In this document: piece by piece, positions 6,399 through 7,644 of the stretch
Position numbering within the stretch: position 1 is the stretch's first letter
Layout of the letters: every line of letters starts with the position of its first letter
Source of the DNA: an uncultured Lachnospiraceae bacterium
GTDB taxonomy: Bacteria; Bacillota; Clostridia; Lachnospirales; Lachnospiraceae
DNA length: 7,644 nucleotides
Assembly: GCA_934351705.1 (NCBI GenBank)
Contig: CAKRJK010000061.1
Coordinates: 1-7,644 of the forward strand
Reading direction: 5' to 3'
Notes under the pieces: generated by a model
What the model was told of the DNA's origin: nothing
Databases searched by the model: none
What the model saw: the letters and a program-made list of their open reading frames with translations, nothing else
Translations under genes and position numbers: made by a program

Positions 6399-6426
6399 AA
6401 GATTGTACTTAAAAAAATACAATCTT
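6399..6426. repeat. 9-bp inverted repeat just upstream of the S10 operon promoter
   Basis: AAGATTGTA (6399-6407) and TACAATCTT (6418-6426) are perfect inverted repeats around an A-rich loop, followed by TT. It ends 13 bp before the -35. It may be a second, weak terminator insulating the ribosomal operon, or a protein site. The A-tract could also act as an UP-element. Only the repeat itself is certain. Confidence 0.5.
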
Positions 6427-6439
6427 TTCGGAAAATGTC

Positions 6440-6468
6440 TTGCACTTTGGAAAAATCTACTGTATACT
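6440..6468 (+). promoter_or_regulatory. Sigma-A promoter of the S10 ribosomal protein operon
   Basis: TTGCAC (6440-6445) and TATACT (6463-6468) are separated by 17 bp, the ideal spacing, and lie between the upstream terminator and rpsJ. Transcription should begin near 6475, giving an untranslated leader of about 225 nt before S10. Confidence 0.75.
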
Positions 6469-6474
6469 AGACTT

Positions 6475-6698
6475 TGCTGTGACATTGATAGCGTAGAAGC
6501 GTGAGGTTGCTGCTTATTATAGCAGGTTTTCCGTGGAGCGAATGTCAAGTTAGGAAACTGGCGACAAGTCACTGTACCACATAAATCGTCTACAAAGAGT
6601 AGAAACAACGTGTGAGAACCATTAGGATACACACGGAGGAGTGTACAGTCACCGCTTGTCGTACTGATATAAAGTGCGAAAAGGAGGCGACTTTTTTT
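6475..6698 (+). ncRNA. Structured 5' leader of the S10 operon, candidate autoregulatory RNA
   Basis: This gap holds no gene but has strong pairing. Domain 1: TGACATT (6480-6486) closes with AATGTCA (6541-6547) and encloses the hairpin CTGCT/AGCAG (6510-6514 with 6521-6525). A small AGTT/AACT hairpin (from 6548) links the domains. Domain 2: CGACAAG (6562-6568) pairs with CTTGTCG (6655-6661), and ACTGTAC (6571-6577) with GTACAGT (6643-6649). These enclose TCTAC/GTAGA (6589-6593 with 6599-6603) and CGTGTG/CACACG (6609-6614 with 6630-6635), a three-way junction. AAGGAGG (6681-6687) and a T7 run (6692-6698) precede the S10 start. In E. coli an S10 leader binds L4 for autogenous control. A similar role here, with L4 or another protein as ligand, is inference, because this fold is not visibly the E. 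coli one. Confidence 0.7.
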
Positions 6699-7016
6699 AT
6701 GGCAAGTCAAGTAATGAGAATCACATTAAAAGCTTATGATCACGAATTAGTAGATGCATCAGCAAAAAAAATCATCGAGACTGTAAAGAAAAACGGATCA
6801 CAGGTGAGCGGACCGGTACCACTTCCAACTAAGAAGGAAGTAGTTACTATCTTAAGAGCTGTTCACAAATACAAAGATTCCAGAGAGCAGTTCGAGCAGA
6901 GAACTCATAAGAGACTTATCGATATCATGACACCAACCCAGAAAACGGTTGATGCGTTATCTCGTTTAGAGATGCCGGCAGGTGTTTACATTGATATCAA
7001 AATGAAAAACAATTAA
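6699..7016 (+). CDS. rpsJ: 30S ribosomal protein S10
   Basis: The 105-residue protein is full length for S10 (about 102-105). It begins [20 protein letters not shown], the family's RIxLKAYDHxxxD signature, and continues with the usual GPVPLPTKK loop, [15 protein letters not shown] and the C-terminal VYIDIKM. It is part of the 30S head near S3, S9 and S14, and also serves as NusE in antitermination complexes. The ATG at 6699 follows AAGGAGG with 11 nt between, a rather long gap filled by a T7 run. An in-frame upstream extension to 6612 lacks any ribosome site and lies within the leader fold. It is the first gene of the S10 operon. Confidence 0.98.
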   Translation: MASQVMRITLKAYDHELVDASAKKIIETVKKNGSQVSGPVPLPTKKEVVTILRAVHKYKDSREQFEQRTHKRLIDIMTPTQKTVDALSRLEMPAGVYIDIKMKNN

Positions 7017-7027
7017 TTAAGGTAACA

Positions 7028-7113
7028 ATCCTGAAGGGTTAGATAGATACTAACTGTTCTAGGATGAACGGTTCCGCTACCCCACAAGTTGGGCATGAAG
7101 CGTTCCGCTGTAG
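7028..7113 (+). ncRNA. Structured intergenic RNA between rpsJ and rplC
   Basis: The rpsJ-rplC gap is 117 bp, much longer than the short gaps usual inside this operon. A first hairpin has ATCCTGAA (7028-7035) against TTC-T-AGGAT (7057-7065, one bulged T), an internal loop, and GTTAG/CTAAC (7038-7042 with 7050-7054). A second has CGCT (7075-7078) with AGCG (7099-7102), enclosing CCCA/TGGG (7081-7084 with 7090-7093); CTAC/GTAG (7077-7080 with 7110-7113) is an alternative closure. The rplC ribosome site, AGGAGGT (7121-7127), lies just downstream. Control of L3 and the rest of the operon by a ribosomal protein, or mRNA processing, are the inferred options. Confidence 0.6.
7064..7109 (+). repeat. 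15-nt imperfect direct repeat in the rpsJ-rplC gap
   Basis: ATGAACGGTTCCGCT (7064-7078) and ATGAAGCGTTCCGCT (7095-7109) agree at 13 of 15 positions, 31 nt apart. The CCCA/TGGG hairpin lies between them. Both copies end in CGCT, and either CGCT can pair with AGCG at 7099-7102, so the copies compete for one partner. Confidence 0.65.
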
Positions 7114-7133
7114 AGAAAACAGGAGGTAAAAGA

Positions 7134-7644
7134 ATGAAGAAAGCAATCTTAGCTACAAAAGTCGGAATGACTCAAATCTTCAACGCAGACGGAGTATTAA
7201 CTCCGGTTACTGTATTGCAGGCAGGACCATGCGTAGTAACACAGATTAAAACTGTTGAGAACGATGGTTACAGTGCAGTGCAGGTAGGTTTCGCTGACAA
7301 GAAAGACAAAATCGTCACAAAAGATGCCAGCGGCAAAAAAGAAATCAGAAACAGACATGGTGTAACCAAGGCTGAAAAAGGACATTTTGACAAAGCCGGT
7401 GTAACAGGCAAGAGATTTGTCAGAGAGTTTAAGTTTGAGAATGCTGAGGAGTACAACTTAGCAGACGAGATCAAAGCTGATATTTTTGCAGAGGGCGACA
7501 AGATCGACGCAACTGCAATTTCAAAAGGTAAAGGATTCCAGGGTGCTATCAAGAGACATGGTCAGCATAGAGGACCTATGGCTCATGGTTCTAAGTTCCA
7601 TCGTCATCAGGGTTCCAACGGTGCTTGTTCTTCTCCTTCAAAGG
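7134..7644 (+). CDS. rplC: 50S ribosomal protein L3 (5' part, cut by window end)
   Basis: The first 170 residues of L3 are present, out of about 205-215 usual. The start [20 protein letters not shown] is the bacterial L3 signature; [20 protein letters not shown] and [19 protein letters not shown] are the conserved central loop that reaches toward the peptidyl transferase centre. AGGAGGT (7121-7127) lies 6 nt before the ATG and fixes the start. An in-frame ATG at 7095 lies in the structured RNA and has no ribosome site. L3 is an early-assembling 23S rRNA-binding protein. Its place after rpsJ is the standard S10-operon order; the long preceding gap is not. Confidence 0.97.
   Translation, partial: MKKAILATKVGMTQIFNADGVLTPVTVLQAGPCVVTQIKTVENDGYSAVQVGFADKKDKIVTKDASGKKEIRNRHGVTKAEKGHFDKAGVTGKRFVREFKFENAEEYNLADEIKADIFAEGDKIDATAISKGKGFQGAIKRHGQHRGPMAHGSKFHRHQGSNGACSSPSK

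Noticed and set aside
6612..6698. N-terminal extension of S10
   Set aside because: It would begin within the leader hairpins without a ribosome site. The S10 family starts at the ATG at 6699.
7064..7129. A 21-codon reading frame (ATG at 7064, stop at 7127-7129) that could be a leader peptide before rplC
   Set aside because: No ribosome site at a workable distance, and the frame runs through paired RNA and the rplC ribosome site itself. The structure explains the sequence better.
7095..7133. In-frame upstream ATG giving L3 a 13-residue N-terminal extension
   Set aside because: No ribosome site precedes it, AGGAGGT is ideally placed for the ATG at 7134, and L3 proteins normally begin MKKAIL or similar.
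6995..7133. CRISPR-like or mobile repeat because of the 31-nt spacing of the GTTCCGCT copies
   Set aside because: There are only two copies, no spacers, and the location inside a ribosomal operon next to hairpins points to RNA structure.

Overview
The window looks like chromosomal DNA of a low-GC Gram-positive anaerobe, most likely a gut Clostridia of the Lachnospiraceae type. This rests on the AGGAGG-type ribosome binding sites, AT-rich intergenic DNA with U-tailed hairpins, a class B sortase locus, and Clostridia-like S10 and L3 proteins. The genus cannot be named from this sequence alone.

Positions 1-3594 (+) hold the downstream part of a compact sortase-pilus operon. In order: the 3' end of a signal-peptidase-I-like gene whose catalytic lysine position is arginine; a two-domain Spy0128/FctA-type major pilin with two complete Lys-Glu-Asn isopeptide triads and a VTPAG-type sorting signal; a class B sortase with a membrane helix at each end; and, overlapping it by 23 bp, a secreted-then-anchored protein. 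That last protein has a pilin-type domain that has lost two of the three isopeptide residues and is followed by three membrane segments. The inferred division of labour is: the signal-peptidase-like protein as assembly helper, the pilin as shaft, the sortase as polymerase, and the last protein as a membrane-held pilin mimic (base, clamp or sensor). A strong bidirectional terminator (3607-3648) closes the operon.

Positions 3661-4521 (-) encode an RlmI/RlmK-related SAM methyltransferase that converges on the pilus operon. Divergent from it, 4681-5187 (+) encodes a MarR-family repressor with its own terminator. A promoter at 5259-5286 follows, with a likely MarR operator at 5296-5327, and then a monoacylglycerol-lipase/lysophospholipase-like alpha/beta hydrolase (5354-6286). 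The layout suggests that the MarR protein controls the hydrolase.

Positions 6287-7644 begin the S10 ribosomal-protein operon. They contain the hydrolase terminator, a good sigma-A promoter (6440-6468), a structured leader of about 225 nt, rpsJ (S10), a second structured intergenic RNA of about 117 nt with a 15-nt imperfect direct repeat, and the start of rplC (L3), cut by the window edge. The two ribosomal RNA elements and the isopeptide-less pilin-like protein are the parts most worth following up.
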